Shown here in pieces: positions 7,528 to 15,256 of a stretch of DNA of 56,874 nt; the stretch's first letter is position 1; every line of letters starts with the position of its first letter. The translations under genes were made by a program, and so were the position numbers. The DNA is taken from IMG/VR virus record IMGVR_UViG_3300044630_004031, positions 1-56,874 of that record, one strand, 5' to 3'. Under the pieces are notes generated by a model. That model made no database searches, was not told the DNA's origin, and saw only the letters and a program-made list of their open reading frames with translations. Source of the stretch: a virus.

Positions 7528-8161
7528 ATGGGTCTTCTGAGAATCTAACTCCTGCAGAATCTATCTTGTATTTGGTATCGTATGCAAATAGAGTTTCAAT
7601 CTCTTCCTTCATTATGGTTAGAAACTCTGGTTTAATTAAAAATATTTCTCTTTTATTTTCGTTTTGACTATATTCAAATTCTCTGTTGGTAACTTTCGCT
7701 AGTACTGCAGAGCCAGTTAAATTATTAAATGTAAAATCAGGATAATAATTTGCACTTTGTTGCTCGGATCTTCCTTCATTATACTCTACAATTATACCTC
7801 CTTCCAAAACTAAATTATCTCCATCATAGATTGTTTTAGTTTCCCAAAAACGAATGTCGTTTTGAGCATCTCCATATTTCTTTTCTATAGCAGTATCTAA
7901 TTCATAATCAGATACTGGCCAATCATTATGAATGTCTATAATGTTGTTTAAAATTAATATAGTCCAATACCACTCTGGAGATCCATATTTTTTATTTGAG
8001 ATTATTTCTGGTGTTTCTCCTGTTTGAATTGTATATCTAGTAGATGCAACATACAATGCATTAATGTTATCTCTAAATCTAACTCTACGAAATAAATTTT
8101 TAGATAACTTTATTCCACCTTTATAAGGATAGTAAAAATTTGGTTGAGAATCGAAAAACAT
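7526..8161 (-). CDS. 53: baseplate wedge subunit gp53
   Basis: The product is 211 residues; T4 gp53 has 196. gp53 holds neighbouring baseplate wedges together. The region RYTIQTGETPEIISNKKYG followed by SPEWYWTILILNNIID matches the T4 order (RTYYIKGSPRPEELANAIYG, then NPQLYWVLLMCND). The C-terminal helix (REIFLIKPEFLTIMKEEIE) matches the end of gp53. It starts one base after the gene 48 stop on the same strand. Upstream of both lies a CATAAATA late-promoter-like box, so the two form a small divergent late operon. Confidence 0.88.
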   Translation of the reverse strand: MFFDSQPNFYYPYKGGIKLSKNLFRRVRFRDNINALYVASTRYTIQTGETPEIISNKKYGSPEWYWTILILNNIIDIHNDWPVSDYELDTAIEKKYGDAQNDIRFWETKTIYDGDNLVLEGGIIVEYNEGRSEQQSANYYPDFTFNNLTGSAVLAKVTNREFEYSQNENKREIFLIKPEFLTIMKEEIETLFAYDTKYKIDSAGVRFSEDP

Positions 8162-8162
8162 T

Positions 8163-9155
8163 TTAGTATCCTCCTCCAGTGCTTAATACATCTGATGAAG
8201 TTATAATTTCTGTCTCTGCAAAATTGATATTGATATCATATGCAACAGGTGCAGGACCACTTAATCCAGGGCCATTAGCTAAGTGAGTTGCCCAAACATT
8301 ATCTGGAGTATAGTTTACAGAAATAGCTTTGAGTACACAAGGTTTAATTTTTGGAAGTGATTGTATGATTGTATTATCAGTTCCAGCTTGAACCCAATTG
8401 AGTTCAAAAATATTTGGAACTGTCAACCATCTATCTTGTAGTCTATTAGTTTCAATATTTTGATCTACTCCATCATTTATTCCTACTCTTGCACTGTAAT
8501 TAGGAAGTGAGTAGTATCTAAGTGCTTTGATAATTTTATGAATTTTTGATTGCTCTGATGAACTTCTAGGAACAAGTTTCCAAGAGAATGTAAATTCTCT
8601 CATACCAATTCCTTTGAAGATTTGTTCCTCATAAGGATTTAGAATAACTCCTCCAATTCCCTGAGTCAAAGCTTGTACAGCTTGTGGTGAAAATACTGAT
8701 GTTTTTCCGATTTGATTTAGAAGGAATTCTGGAGTTCCTGCTCCCGCCAATTTACTAAGTTTATCTCCCATTCCAGAAGCATCAGTCAATGCACCTTTGG
8801 CTAGAGCTGGTGCCATTTTTCCAAGTATTCCTAATGCCTCAGATCCCCACTGCAATTGATCTGCATAGTTAATGTCATTTGGAACTGGAAGCATTACAGT
8901 AGATAATGTTTTTTTATTTCTTTTATTTGCATTAGTTCCGATTTCAAATACTTGAGTTTGACTTTGAATATTTGAAATATTTGTGAATTGATTTGTGCCA
9001 CCAACAGTAGATTTTGCGATGGGCAAATATTCAACAATGTTAATTTTTAACATGTCATGCATGTTGTTTACATCAGGCCAATATAATCCCTCTTTAAAAT
9101 CAGTGGAACTGTAGGCATCTTCTGTATTATAGTCTTTACTTGCTCTAGTTGACAT
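8163..9155 (-). CDS. 48: baseplate tail-tube cap gp48
   Basis: The product is 330 residues; T4 gp48 has 364. gp48 sits on the hub and, with gp54, starts tail-tube growth. The central motif NPYEEQIFKGIGMREFTFSW followed by KLVPRSSSEQSKIHKIIKAL is the family hallmark: a tube-type beta segment and a helix. The terminal half is a tail-tube-like beta fold ending AYDININFAETEII. The N-terminus carries a long low-complexity stretch without membrane segments. It is transcribed opposite to the neighbouring + strand late genes, and its start is 31 bases downstream of a CATAAATA box. Confidence 0.88.
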   Translation of the reverse strand: MSTRASKDYNTEDAYSSTDFKEGLYWPDVNNMHDMLKINIVEYLPIAKSTVGGTNQFTNISNIQSQTQVFEIGTNANKRNKKTLSTVMLPVPNDINYADQLQWGSEALGILGKMAPALAKGALTDASGMGDKLSKLAGAGTPEFLLNQIGKTSVFSPQAVQALTQGIGGVILNPYEEQIFKGIGMREFTFSWKLVPRSSSEQSKIHKIIKALRYYSLPNYSARVGINDGVDQNIETNRLQDRWLTVPNIFELNWVQAGTDNTIIQSLPKIKPCVLKAISVNYTPDNVWATHLANGPGLSGPAPVAYDININFAETEIITSSDVLSTGGGY

Positions 9156-9185
9156 AAATATTTTATGATATGCCCATTATAATAA

Positions 9186-9193
9186 TATTTATG
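9186..9193 (-). promoter_or_regulatory. late promoter box (CATAAATA) for genes 48-53
   Basis: Read on the minus strand, CATAAATA lies 31 bases before the gene 48 start codon. It differs from the T4 late consensus TATAAATA at the first base only. It overlaps the start codon of gene 4 on the other strand. Confidence 0.5.
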
Positions 9194-9628
9194 AATACTT
9201 TAAAGGGAAAATTTATCCCAAAGAATATTCATAAGTACAAAGGAAACTATAGAAATATAATCTATAGGTCTTCCTGGGAACTAAAGTTTATGAAGTATTG
9301 TGACACAAGACCAAATGTTCTGGAATGGGGATCTGAAGAAATTGTTATTCCATATAGGTCTCCATTGGATAACAGAATTCATAGATACTATGTAGATTTC
9401 TATGTGAAAATTCAAGATTCAAATGGCGATATAACAAAGTATTTGATTGAAATCAAACCTAGCAAGCAGACTGTTCCTCCCAAAAAACCTCAGAGACAAA
9501 CCAAAAGTTACATCTATGAAGTTACTGAGTATGTAAAGAACCAAGCTAAATGGAAAGCTGCTAAAGAATTCTGTGATGATAAAATGTGGAAATTTAAAAT
9601 CCTCACAGAATCGGAGTTAAAAGTATGA
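9191..9628 (+). CDS. 4: head completion nuclease gp4
   Basis: The product is 145 residues from the ATG at 9191; an in-frame ATG at 9170 would add seven hydrophobic residues not expected in this family. gp4 finishes DNA-filled heads before tail joining. IIYRSSWELKFMKYCD, EWGSEEIVIPY and HRYYVDFYVK are family hallmarks. The acidic pattern Glu30, Asp69 and Glu87-x-Lys89 (LIEIKPSKQ) fits a PD-(D/E)XK nuclease fold, in line with the idea that gp4 trims DNA ends. The last four bases overlap the next gene. It diverges from gene 48 across 35 bases. Confidence 0.9.
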   Translation: MNTLKGKFIPKNIHKYKGNYRNIIYRSSWELKFMKYCDTRPNVLEWGSEEIVIPYRSPLDNRIHRYYVDFYVKIQDSNGDITKYLIEIKPSKQTVPPKKPQRQTKSYIYEVTEYVKNQAKWKAAKEFCDDKMWKFKILTESELKV

Positions 9629-10188
9629 GAAGAGAAGTATCGGCTAGAACAAAAAGAGATTCAAATCTCAGTATATTTGAACAAGTAGATGAGATAGCAA
9701 AGAAAAAACAAAAAGGTTTTTATACATTATCTTATAGCTGGTATAAGGATACTGTTGCTGAAATAGCGAGAAAAAATGATATCTATAAGACTCTGGTTAC
9801 TTTAGATGAAACTTTAATTCCATCTGGAGGAAATCTATATCTGTTTGAATATAATGCAACATGGGCAAAGAAACTTCCGTATTATGATGAGTTTCCTTTA
9901 GTTTATATGTTACAAGGGGGGCGAAAATTTTTCGGAGCAAATCTTCATTATCTAAATTATCCTACTAGGTATAAAGTATTACAAAGTATTATAGATGGAC
10001 GACCAACAATTCCTAAACAGTGCTTTCATAATTATGTTTATGAAGGTCTTGAAACACCATTATTTAAAATAAATAGTGAAGATTGGATAAAATCTATCTT
10101 TCTGCCATTGGAAAGTTTTGTTAGTAGGCAAAGAGGATCATATAAGCAAGTAAGTAAATCCTATGTTTGGGGAGATTCAAAAAGATGA
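9625..10188 (+). CDS. conserved structural-cluster protein of unknown role
   Basis: The product is 187 residues. A basic N-terminus is followed by a helix-rich part and then YLFEYNATWAKKLPYYDEFP, leading into LVYMLQGGRKFFGANLHYL. The YYDxFPLV...FxGxNxHYL pattern recurs in T4-like phages between gene 4 and tail genes, as I recall without a firm function; some related entries are called DNA end protector (gp2), which I cannot confirm. It overlaps gene 4 at its start and the next gene at its end by four bases each, so it is made together with head- and tail-completion proteins. Confidence 0.8.
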   Translation: MRREVSARTKRDSNLSIFEQVDEIAKKKQKGFYTLSYSWYKDTVAEIARKNDIYKTLVTLDETLIPSGGNLYLFEYNATWAKKLPYYDEFPLVYMLQGGRKFFGANLHYLNYPTRYKVLQSIIDGRPTIPKQCFHNYVYEGLETPLFKINSEDWIKSIFLPLESFVSRQRGSYKQVSKSYVWGDSKR

Positions 10189-11021
10189 GTGATATTATCA
10201 ATAGAGACATTAATAATTTCCAACAATTTAGATCTCATGTAGCAAAGCACGGTTTCTCACTAACAAATTTTTATGATGTTCAGTTTCTAATTGGAAACTC
10301 AGGTTCTAGTTTTCTGACAAGTGTATTTACTAGAAACTATTCTAATAATTTAAACTCACCTTATAATCTTAGTAATTTATTACGATTATATGCAGATGAG
10401 TGTACAATTCCAGGCTATTCAATTTCTACTGGAGACTTTAGAATTACAAATAGCCCTAATATGAAATATGCATATGGAGTTGTAAATAATGAAATCACAA
10501 TGTCCTTTATCTCGGATGCAGATTCTGAGATACGACAGATATTTGATTCATGGGGTAACTACATTTATAGTGGAGTATCATCTAATACTGTAACTAGAAG
10601 AGGTCCAAACATTAATGCTATAAATGACCTAGGAAGAACAAGATATAAAGATGATTATACTATGGATATTGTAGTAATAAAATTGGAAAGATTTTCTAGT
10701 AGTAAGCAAAATTCTAGAAGAGATTTATCAGATCCAAATAAACCAAGAGCATTTAAACAAGTTCCTATCAGTAGTATTTTTCCTAGAACTGATCTTTCCA
10801 AATTTGATATTGTAGAATCTGGTTTTGGTGAAGCAATCCAGAAGTATTCGGTAAGATTAAAAAACGCATTTCCAACTACTATCTCTGCCATTCCTTTGAG
10901 TAGTGGATCTTCTCAATTAGTCAAAATCCAAGTTACCTTTGAATATGATATGGCAGTCCCTGCATCTCAAACTGGAGGAAGTGTTAAAGCTAGTAGTGAA
11001 TGGCGTACTGTTGTTGATTAA
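10185..11021 (+). CDS. 54: baseplate-tail tube initiator, gp54-like
   Basis: The start is ATG at 10185, overlapping the previous stop (ATGA); an in-frame codon at 10167 would overlap more. The product is 278 residues with the pattern of tail-tube-fold proteins: CTIPGYSISTGDFRITNSP near the first third (tube proteins show IPGxxxxT), NNEITMSFISDADSEIRQIF, and a terminal beta strand LVKIQVTFEYDMAV. T4 gp54 (320 aa), which caps gp48 and seeds the tube, has the same order of elements. A tube protein such as gp19 would be shorter, so gp54 is the better fit, though identity is inferred from fold-level pattern only. Confidence 0.65.
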   Translation: MSDIINRDINNFQQFRSHVAKHGFSLTNFYDVQFLIGNSGSSFLTSVFTRNYSNNLNSPYNLSNLLRLYADECTIPGYSISTGDFRITNSPNMKYAYGVVNNEITMSFISDADSEIRQIFDSWGNYIYSGVSSNTVTRRGPNINAINDLGRTRYKDDYTMDIVVIKLERFSSSKQNSRRDLSDPNKPRAFKQVPISSIFPRTDLSKFDIVESGFGEAIQKYSVRLKNAFPTTISAIPLSSGSSQLVKIQVTFEYDMAVPASQTGGSVKASSEWRTVVD

Positions 11022-11053
11022 CTAAATAATTCAAAATTATATTATAATTTAAT

Positions 11054-11764
11054 ATGCCTTTACCTAAATTAGTTGCACCGACATATGAGTTGGAACTTCC
11101 TTCAACTGGTCAAAAAATTAAATATCGTCCATTCCTAGTTAAAGAAGAAAAAATTCTTCTCCTTGCTATGGAATCTGAAGATGAAAAACAGATGATCAAT
11201 GCAGTCAAAGCTATTTTGAAAAATTGCATTCAAACTAAATTAAAAGTTGATGACCTAGCTGTTTTTGATATTGAATATTTGTTTCTGAATATTCGTGCTA
11301 AATCAGTTGGAGAAGAAATCGAACTGAATATTACTTGTCCAGATGATGGTGAGACTGTAGTTCCAGTTACTCTTAATGTTGAAGATATTCAAATTAAGAA
11401 GTCAGATGATCATGAAAGAATTATTTCACTTACTGATTCTATTTCTTTGGTTATGAAATATCCAAGTATGGAAATGTTTGTCCAGAATAATTTTACTGGA
11501 AACATGAAATCTGAAGATGTATTTGATCTTGCTACTTCCTGTATTGATCAAGTTATTGAAGGCGAAGATGTATTTGAAGTTAAGAGCTTTAGTAAAAAAG
11601 AGATTGATGAATTTTTGGATAGTCTTGATACCAGTCAATTCTTGAAAGTTCAGAAGTTCTTTGAGACTATGCCTAAACTGAGTCATACTGTAACTGTTAT
11701 GAATCCCAATACAAAGAAGGAAAATGAAGTTGTTATTGAGGGTCTTGCATCTTTTTTCGCATAG
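11054..11764 (+). CDS. 26: baseplate hub / tail assembly protein gp26-like
   Basis: The product is 236 residues and resembles T4 gp26, a hub assembly protein. The N-terminus has LPSTGQKIKYRPFLVKEEKI, then a helical acidic part, a four-stranded insertion containing ITCPDDGETVVPVTL, and a C-terminal segment EVVIEGLASFFA. The final codons contain the heptamer T TTT TTC in the phase needed for a -1 shift. Reading through would replace the last alanine by 62 residues of a gp51-like frame, giving a 297-residue fusion. The gene is separated from the previous one by 32 AT-rich bases and could use its own late promoter, but no clear box is visible. Confidence 0.82.
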   Translation: MPLPKLVAPTYELELPSTGQKIKYRPFLVKEEKILLLAMESEDEKQMINAVKAILKNCIQTKLKVDDLAVFDIEYLFLNIRAKSVGEEIELNITCPDDGETVVPVTLNVEDIQIKKSDDHERIISLTDSISLVMKYPSMEMFVQNNFTGNMKSEDVFDLATSCIDQVIEGEDVFEVKSFSKKEIDEFLDSLDTSQFLKVQKFFETMPKLSHTVTVMNPNTKKENEVVIEGLASFFA

Positions 11765-11786
11765 CTCTAGCTCACCAGACGCTAGA
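11738..11786 (+). promoter_or_regulatory. candidate programmed -1 frameshift signal
   Basis: Elements in order: GAGGG (11738-11742) as an internal Shine-Dalgarno-like site; 9 bases; slippery T TTT TTC (11752-11758) in the gene 26 phase; a 7-base spacer (11759-11765) containing the zero-frame TAG; TCTAGC (11766-11771), a 9-base loop and GCTAGA (11781-11786), a perfect 6-bp stem. The layout is like that of the dnaX frameshift site. Confidence 0.65.
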
Positions 11787-11946
11787 AAATTATTTTCGGA
11801 CTAACTTTATATTATTGCAACACCATAAGTGGTCATTGACTGAGGTTGAAATAATGCTTCCTTGGGAACGAGATATTTACATTCAAATGTTAATTGACTT
11901 TATTGAAGAAGAAAATAATCGGAATAAAACTTCACAGCCGCTTTAA
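11758..11946 (+). CDS. 51: gp51-like hub assembly domain, likely made by -1 frameshift
   Basis: The frame opens after a stop at 11737-11739 and ends with TAA at 11944-11946, four bases before the next ATG. From 11758 it gives 62 residues: a helix (IALAHQTLENYFRTNFILLQ), HHKWSLTEVEIM, then LPWERDIYIQMLIDFIEEEN. The middle (SLTEVxxMLPWERxxYxxxL) resembles the small gp51-type proteins of T4-like cyanophages and, in layout, the downstream part of tail assembly chaperones. No ATG or GTG occurs before an internal ATG at 11854, which would remove half the domain; only TTG codons at 11815 and 11836 precede it. Expression as a gp26-gp51 fusion by frameshifting is therefore the simplest reading. Start from ATC or ATA is a less likely alternative. 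Confidence 0.7.
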   Translation, partial: RIALAHQTLENYFRTNFILLQHHKWSLTEVEIMLPWERDIYIQMLIDFIEEENNRNKTSQPL

Positions 11947-11949
11947 TAA

Positions 11950-14900
11950 ATGGCAATCTCACTCTTTAGTTTAAAGAAATCTCCCACACAGAAAGTATCA
12001 TCTTTCGTAGACCCAACTAAGTTTGGTGGGGCTGTTTCTGGTGCAAGAAAACCACTAAGGAGTGAGGTTGCTGAAAAAGCAACTGCAATTAAAGAAGTAA
12101 AAGAATTAAGTTATATTAGAAGAGCACTTGAAACTCTCGTTACTCTTGAGAAAAGACATTACGAGATGGTCACAGATTCCATCAAAGAATTTGTTTTGTC
12201 TGAACAGAAAAAGCAGGCAAGAGATGAAGAAGCTCAGCAAGAAAGAAGGCCAGATAGAAATAGAAAAAATGAATCAAAAAATCCTATAGTTAAGCAAGGG
12301 GCTAAAACTCTTGAAGGCATAGGAAATTTTTTCCAAGGCTTAATAAAAACATTCATTGCATATAAATTTCTTGAGTGGGCAGGAAATCCAGAGAATGTAA
12401 AAAAAATTCAAGATTTTGTCAATCTTTTTGGAAATATATTTAAATTTCTAAATGCCATAGTTGGGTTTGGAATTGATAAATTGTTTAGTGGATTATCTAA
12501 ACTAGTTGGAGGAGAAGGTGTAACTAGAGTATTTGGATTTCTTGAAGCTGTAGTTGGATTCTTCACTTTAAAATGGTTACTGAATCCAACTAAAATTATT
12601 TCAGATATTAAAATGATTGGAAACCTTTTTACAAAGGTAATTCCAAACGCAATTAATGGTGTAATTAATTTCTTTTCTAATTTGATTCCTAAGGCAGCAG
12701 GAGAAGCTGCAGATGAGGCTTTATCTCAAGCTGGTAGACAGATTTCAGCAGGCGCTGGAGCTGCTGCTGAAGGCGCTGGGGCTGCTACTGAGGGTGCTGG
12801 AGCTGCTGCTAGAGGTGCGGGAGCTGCTGCTAGAGGTGCTGGAGCTGCTACTGAAGGTGCTGGTGCTGCTGTTAGAGGTGCTGGAGCTGCTGCTAAAGGA
12901 GGAGCTAAGATTACTGGTAAATCTTTATTAAAAGCACTTCCTGTAATTGGTGCAGTTTCAAGTGCATTTTTTGCAGCTGATCGAGCATCCAAAGGAGATT
13001 GGCTTGGTGCTGGTGGAGAAGTATTATCAGGAGTTGCATCATTAGTTCCTGGATGGGGAACTGCGGCATCTCTTGGAATTGATGCAGCTTTAATTGGAAG
13101 AGATATTGCAAAGGATCAAGGTCTTCCAATGCTTGCAAAGGGAGGAATTGTTACTAAACCAACTGAAGCTATTGTTGGGGAAGCCGGACCAGAAGCTATT
13201 CTTCCATTAGATAAACTTGGATCTTTTGGAGTTAATGAGTTTAAAGGTCGAGTAGATAAACAAATTCCAAGTTTTATAAAATTACTTACTCTTCCATTTA
13301 AAATTGTAGGTGCCGGAATTGTAGCTTTAATATCTTCCAGTGTATCTAAGATTCCTGGAATTGGCCCCATGCTGATGCCATTGATTTCTAATGTGGCTTC
13401 AATGTTTGGTATTCCTCCCTCACTGGTAAAAGGAATGACAAATTTTGCTGAAACTGCAGTTAAATCTGTGGGGCAAGGAATGTCTGCAGTGAAAGAAGTA
13501 TTTGGAATGGAAGAACCAAAAATTACAAAATCAAAGGCTGATGAGTTTAAACCATCTGGAGACACTTCTGTTAGAGGATTACTTGGAGATATTCTAAGTG
13601 CATTAATTAGCAAGAATGCTTCAAGTAATACTCAATCAACTAATACTTCACCTGCTGCATCTGGAAATCCTGGAGCCACTGGTTCTCCCTCTACATCTGG
13701 AAGTGGAAACGGAGCAGCTGCATCAATAGATACTGCAAAACAATCCATTGAAAAAGTGGGTGGATTTAGAGAAGATGGAACTCTCAAGGGAGTTCAAGGA
13801 ACTACTCAAGTAGTATCAAATACTCGTGGAGGAGGAACTATAGAAGAACATTCTCCAGGAGCAGGATTAAAACCAGTCATTAACGGAAACAAAAAATACT
13901 GGTATAATTCTCATGGAGATGTATTTAGATGGGAAAAACCAGGAGATCCACTAACTGATATTACTACAAACAGACTATTTGATTCTAAAACTCTAGCTGG
14001 CACATTAGTTAGAATACCTTCAAGTGGAGAGGTCAAAATTCTGAAGGGAATGTTTGGTGGAGATCAAACTGCAGTTGGAATGTATAATTATCAGATGAAT
14101 AAGATTTTAAAATCTAGAGGAGTGAGTGGAAGAGGAACTGATACAAAGGATGCATGGGAGACTCCAAAGAATGGAAAATATGGAGAACCTGCAAAATTTA
14201 TTATTGGTGGAGGGAATGTACATGGTTCTGGGATTGGAGACAAGTATCCTGCAGTATTGGAAAATAATGAATATGTATTGAATAGAAATGCAGTTGCAGG
14301 TATGGGAGGAGCGAAAGAATTAGATAAAATTAATTTTGGAATGTTCCCTAGATTTGGTTCTTCAAAAATGTCTCAAATTACAAGGAATGAAAATAAAGCT
14401 AGTGGAGATGGAAGGCCAAGAACAAAGTTTCAAATTGGAGGAGCTGCGATATTAGAAGGTGCTAAAAAAATAGTTGGTATGGGTAAAGGTCAAGGAAATA
14501 TGTGTGCAGTAACAACTAGAGCTGCATTAAGAGCTGCTGGACATCCTGCTGCAGGAAAGGTTACTCAGAAAGGCGATCTAGATTCCGAGGGGACAAAATA
14601 TAATGGAGTAGGATATGCAGCTTCTTTTGCTGGAAGTGATATGGGAGCAGTGGTTAAACAAGCATCCAATCTTCAAGCTGGAGATGTTGTTTTGTGGAAA
14701 GGTGGAAATGGATATCCTGCAGGTGCTATTACCCATGTAGGAATTAAAGGAGAAGGAAATGATTTATGGCATCATGGTAGAACTGCTGGATTTAGAAAAG
14801 CTAGTATGTACACAAGTTCTGGAGGCCAAACATTTGCTGCTGGAATTCGTTTAGGTGCATCTGGAGAAGTAGGACCTGGAGCAGATACATCGACATCATC

Positions 14901-15255
14901 ATCATCTTCAGGTTCTACACCAGAACCTACTTGGTCATCAATAATTCCCCAACTTGCAGACTTAACTAAAATGTTGACCGGAGCTTCTGCAGCTCCAGCT
15001 CCAGCTCCTACACAACTACCAGCAGCACAAGTTACTGGATCTGTTCCAGCTAGATCTCAACAATTGCAGGCAGTACAAAAAGAAAATTCAAATATTCAAG
15101 CTCAACGCAGATCTGCTGGATCTACTGGTGGAAATGTAATTACATTACCTTCTCCAAACAAAACTATAACTGAATCATCAACTCAACCAATGTCACAAAC
15201 ATTGGGAGGGACAACTCCGCCAATTCCACTAGCAACCTATCCACTAGCACCATAA
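11950..15255 (+). CDS. tape-measure-like baseplate hub protein with NlpC/P60- or CHAP-like domain
   Basis: The product is 1101 residues, following gp26/gp51, where the hub tape measure (T4 gp29 position) is expected. The N-terminal 120 residues are helical and charged. Residues 120-250 hold several hydrophobic helices (GLIKTFIAYKFLEWAGNPEN, AVVGFFTLKWLLNPTKI). Residues about 268-316 are seven Ala/Gly heptads. GGIVTKPTEAIVGEAGPEA near 399-417 is a motif frequent in tape measure proteins. Near the C-terminus, GNMCAVTTRAALRAAGHPA with Cys852 and AITHVGIKGEG with His929 fit a papain-like NlpC/P60 or CHAP peptidoglycan peptidase. A Pro/Ala/Ser-rich tail follows. It is paralogous to the next gene. 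Tail-length control plus wall cutting is inferred. Confidence 0.8.
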   Translation: MAISLFSLKKSPTQKVSSFVDPTKFGGAVSGARKPLRSEVAEKATAIKEVKELSYIRRALETLVTLEKRHYEMVTDSIKEFVLSEQKKQARDEEAQQERRPDRNRKNESKNPIVKQGAKTLEGIGNFFQGLIKTFIAYKFLEWAGNPENVKKIQDFVNLFGNIFKFLNAIVGFGIDKLFSGLSKLVGGEGVTRVFGFLEAVVGFFTLKWLLNPTKIISDIKMIGNLFTKVIPNAINGVINFFSNLIPKAAGEAADEALSQAGRQISAGAGAAAEGAGAATEGAGAAARGAGAAARGAGAATEGAGAAVRGAGAAAKGGAKITGKSLLKALPVIGAVSSAFFAADRASKGDWLGAGGEVLSGVASLVPGWGTAASLGIDAALIGRDIAKDQGLPMLAKGGIVTKPTEAIVGEAGPEAILPLDKLGSFGVNEFKGRVDKQIPSFIKLLTLPFKIVGAGIVALISSSVSKIPGIGPMLMPLISNVASMFGIPPSLVKGMTNFAETAVKSVGQGMSAVKEVFGMEEPKITKSKADEFKPSGDTSVRGLLGDILSALISKNASSNTQSTNTSPAASGNPGATGSPSTSGSGNGAAASIDTAKQSIEKVGGFREDGTLKGVQGTTQVVSNTRGGGTIEEHSPGAGLKPVINGNKKYWYNSHGDVFRWEKPGDPLTDITTNRLFDSKTLAGTLVRIPSSGEVKILKGMFGGDQTAVGMYNYQMNKILKSRGVSGRGTDTKDAWETPKNGKYGEPAKFIIGGGNVHGSGIGDKYPAVLENNEYVLNRNAVAGMGGAKELDKINFGMFPRFGSSKMSQITRNENKASGDGRPRTKFQIGGAAILEGAKKIVGMGKGQGNMCAVTTRAALRAAGHPAAGKVTQKGDLDSEGTKYNGVGYAASFAGSDMGAVVKQASNLQAGDVVLWKGGNGYPAGAITHVGIKGEGNDLWHHGRTAGFRKASMYTSSGGQTFAAGIRLGASGEVGPGADTSTSSSSSGSTPEPTWSSIIPQLADLTKMLTGASAAPAPAPTQLPAAQVTGSVPARSQQLQAVQKENSNIQAQRRSAGSTGGNVITLPSPNKTITESSTQPMSQTLGGTTPPIPLATYPLAP
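12751..12897 (+). repeat. seven tandem 21-bp repeats (GAGAAxx heptads)
   Basis: Seven back-to-back 21-bp units, each encoding Gly-Ala-Gly-Ala-Ala/Thr-x-x with x-x = AE, TE, AR, AR, TE, VR, AK. Units differ by a few bases. They lie in frame between the hydrophobic helices and the GEAGPEA motif of the first tape-measure-like protein. Confidence 0.9.
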
Positions 15256-15256
15256 A

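Noticed and set aside
12726-13613. Long open frames on the minus strand (12726-12992, 13116-13613) and a + frame at 12713-12931
   Set aside because: They are shadows of the Ala/Gly repeats and biased codons of the tape-measure-like gene; low-complexity products and no start signals.
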